A stretch of 8,082 bases of DNA from Alphaproteobacteria bacterium (GTDB taxonomy: Bacteria; Pseudomonadota; Alphaproteobacteria; Micavibrionales; Micavibrionaceae): positions 1 to 8,082 of the forward strand of contig JAESUK010000167.1 of the NCBI GenBank assembly GCA_016763095.1, read 5' to 3'. Made by a program: the position numbers and the translations under genes. Of the stretch, positions 7,077 to 8,082 are shown one piece after another (position 1 is the first letter of the stretch; every line of letters begins with the position of its first letter). A model generated the notes under the pieces. It searched no databases. It was not told the origin of the DNA and was given only the letters and a program-made list of their open reading frames with translations.

Positions 7077-7706
7077 CTATGTTGGGTTAACACGTGCGAG
7101 AATAAACTCGTAAGGAGTGGATTTTGATACACTGTCTTTTGTAACCACATATCCATCATCGTCTTTATAGTCGATGATCTGTGCATGTTGTTTCAAATAG
7201 TCTCTGATAGTTAGTTCATCAGATTTTATAGCGGAGATAGCAATAGTGCCATTTGGTTTTGTAACGCGGAGCATTTCATCAATGGTATGTTGATAAAACC
7301 CTTCAAGAAATTCAAAGACGCTTGAAATCGACGTCATGTCAAAACTATTTGTGGCAAAAGAGAAGTCTTGAGTAAGATCAGCACAAACGACTGCATCCAT
7401 AATCTTCTTGTCTTGTGCCTTCTTTAGCATATCTAGTGTGAGATCAACGCCTACAATAGAAAGACTTTGGTCTATACTTTTTAAGGCTTGTGCAAAAAGA
7501 CCTGTTCCCGTTCCTAAATCAAGAACAGTGTGAATAGACTTTAACGCTGATTTTTTCTGAATAAGGTCAATTAAAATATTAACTGCATTAAACTTGATGG
7601 AGGTATTGCAAAAAGGTATTCCTTGACCCACATATTGATCGTAAGTCTCAGAAAAGGGAGAGAACTCCTCTATAATTCTTCTATGGTATGTATCTTTATT
7701 GCTCAT
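7077..7706 (-). CDS. Class I SAM-dependent methyltransferase, small, substrate unknown
   Basis: A soluble Rossmann-fold methyltransferase of 209 residues if started at ATG 7706. Motif I VLDLGTGTG (61-69) is the SAM-binding loop. IVGVDLTLDML (from about 84) supplies the acidic residue after strand 2. ADLTQDFSFATNSFD and SSVFEFL (about 109-134) cover the region of motifs II-III, and MLRVTKPNG (145-153) is the usual post-motif segment. The N-terminal IIEEFSPFSETYDQYV resembles the opening of BioC/UbiE-like methyltransferases, but nothing identifies the substrate, so no symbol is given. The start is uncertain: the same frame extends to ATG 7724 and TTG 7757, and none of the three has a Shine-Dalgarno sequence. 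ATG 7706 is preferred because the extra residues (KTFPIVLHIFMIYPFL) are hydrophobic and unlike the family. It is transcribed divergently from the NRDE-family gene and lies in the same direction as ettA, 63 bp upstream of it. Confidence 0.85.
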   Translation of the reverse strand: MSNKDTYHRRIIEEFSPFSETYDQYVGQGIPFCNTSIKFNAVNILIDLIQKKSALKSIHTVLDLGTGTGLFAQALKSIDQSLSIVGVDLTLDMLKKAQDKKIMDAVVCADLTQDFSFATNSFDMTSISSVFEFLEGFYQHTIDEMLRVTKPNGTIAISAIKSDELTIRDYLKQHAQIIDYKDDDGYVVTKDSVSKSTPYEFILARVNPT

Positions 7707-7719
7707 TAAGAAGGGATAT

Positions 7720-7766
7720 ATCATAAAGATATGTAAAACAATAGGAAATGTTTTCAAAAAAGTATA
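7720..7766 (-). promoter_or_regulatory. Candidate promoter elements for the methyltransferase gene
   Basis: Two -10-like hexamers lie on the minus strand: TATACT (7761-7766) and TATGAT (7720-7725). Neither has a strong -35 at 16-18 bases. Starting from the first, the transcript would begin near 7754, which would exclude TTG 7757 as a start. The elements overlap the putative plus-strand promoter of the divergent NRDE-family gene. Confidence 0.25.
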
Positions 7767-7779
7767 CGGGTGCTATAAC
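7751..7779 (+). promoter_or_regulatory. Candidate promoter of the NRDE-family gene, predicting a leaderless mRNA
   Basis: TTTTCA (7751-7756), a 17-base spacer, then TATAAC (7774-7779) preceded by TGC make an extended -10 promoter. The predicted transcription start, about seven bases downstream, falls at 7786, the A of the ATG. No Shine-Dalgarno sequence is present (CCCCCTT precedes the ATG), which agrees with leaderless translation. Confidence 0.45.
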
Positions 7780-7785
7780 CCCCTT

Positions 7786-8082
7786 ATGTGTACAGTTACC
7801 ATTATTAAAAATGAAAGCTCGCTTGATCTCTTTATGAATAGGGATGAAAACCACGAGCGAGCGCAAGAAATCGCCCCCGCACATCATTGGAAAAATGATA
7901 TTCTTGCCCCCCTCGATCCGCAATCAGATGGCACATGGATCGCAGTAAACACAAAAACAAAAAGCTGGGGGACGCTTCTGAATGGCTATACCGATGCGCC
8001 ACCCCCGCCTAATCCGAAAAGTAGAGGTCAGATATTACCTGACCTGCTATGTTACGATGACCCACTGAGTGCATTACACAAA
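7786..8082 (+). CDS. NRDE/TANGO2-family protein, N-terminal part (right edge truncates it)
   Basis: 99 codons from ATG 7786 to the window edge, starting MCTVTIIKNESS. The family's name motif NRDE is present at residues 18-21 within DLFMNRDENHERA. Further family blocks follow: DGTWIAVNTKTKSWGTLLNG (48-67), then the SRGQILPDLL region (79-88), where the family usually has a short loop followed by S-R-G. The second residue is Cys, as is usual in this family, which structure classifications place near the N-terminal-nucleophile hydrolases. The eukaryotic relative TANGO2 has been linked to heme trafficking and lipid metabolism; the bacterial role is not settled, and none is claimed here. The gene is transcribed away from the methyltransferase gene. 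About 150 or more residues probably lie beyond the edge, judging from usual family length. Codon use resembles the neighbours. Confidence 0.9.
   Translation, partial: MCTVTIIKNESSLDLFMNRDENHERAQEIAPAHHWKNDILAPLDPQSDGTWIAVNTKTKSWGTLLNGYTDAPPPPNPKSRGQILPDLLCYDDPLSALHK

Noticed and set aside
7696..7923. 75-codon minus-strand ORF across the divergent region
   Set aside because: It is antisense to the NRDE motif region, which is clearly coding on the plus strand, and overlaps the methyltransferase start.
1..8082. CRISPR array, tRNA or rRNA genes, insertion-sequence ends, integration sites
   Set aside because: No regularly spaced direct repeats, cloverleaf-like segments, transposase motifs or flanking duplications were seen on reading both strands.

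Overview
The window looks like chromosome of a moderately AT-rich alphaproteobacterium. The best taxonomic marker is the ABC-F protein EttA, whose wording (for example ALRCPPGDADV before the first signature motif, and NISKSFGDKVLYENLSFNLPPGG in the second half) recalls alphaproteobacterial EttA more than the gammaproteobacterial form. A low-GC alphaproteobacterium carrying an I-type (Dot/Icm or IncI-like) secretion component suggests a host-associated lineage such as Holosporales-like protist symbionts. That placement is inference; the window has no rRNA or other decisive marker.

Layout, left to right. Positions 1-5195 hold two tandem minus-strand genes for large polytopic proteins of the DotA/TraY family, the inner-membrane component of I-type type IV secretion systems. 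The upstream copy (5195 to 2270) is open over about 974 codons except for one frame change near 4365-4426, so it appears as an N-terminal piece (4362-5195) and a C-terminal piece (2270-4420). The second copy starts inside the stop codon of the first (TAATG at 2270) and runs off the left edge with 756 codons visible. A perfect 14-bp inverted repeat lies in the last codons of the upstream copy, just before the ribosome binding site of the second. The 140-bp gap 5196-5336 separates the pair from the next gene and holds a plausible extended -10 promoter and a good ribosome binding site, but no convincing terminator.

Positions 5337-7013 encode EttA (minus). Positions 7077-7706 encode a small class I SAM-dependent methyltransferase (minus). 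A plus-strand gene of the NRDE/TANGO2 family starts at 7786, apparently without a leader, and runs off the right edge. The region between 7706 and 7786 is a compact divergent promoter region.

The two DotA-like proteins probably form one co-transcribed, translationally coupled unit. EttA (translation factor), the methyltransferase and the NRDE protein look like unrelated housekeeping neighbours. No tRNA, rRNA, CRISPR array, transposase or insertion-sequence ends were seen. No gene-free stretch exceeds 300 bases.
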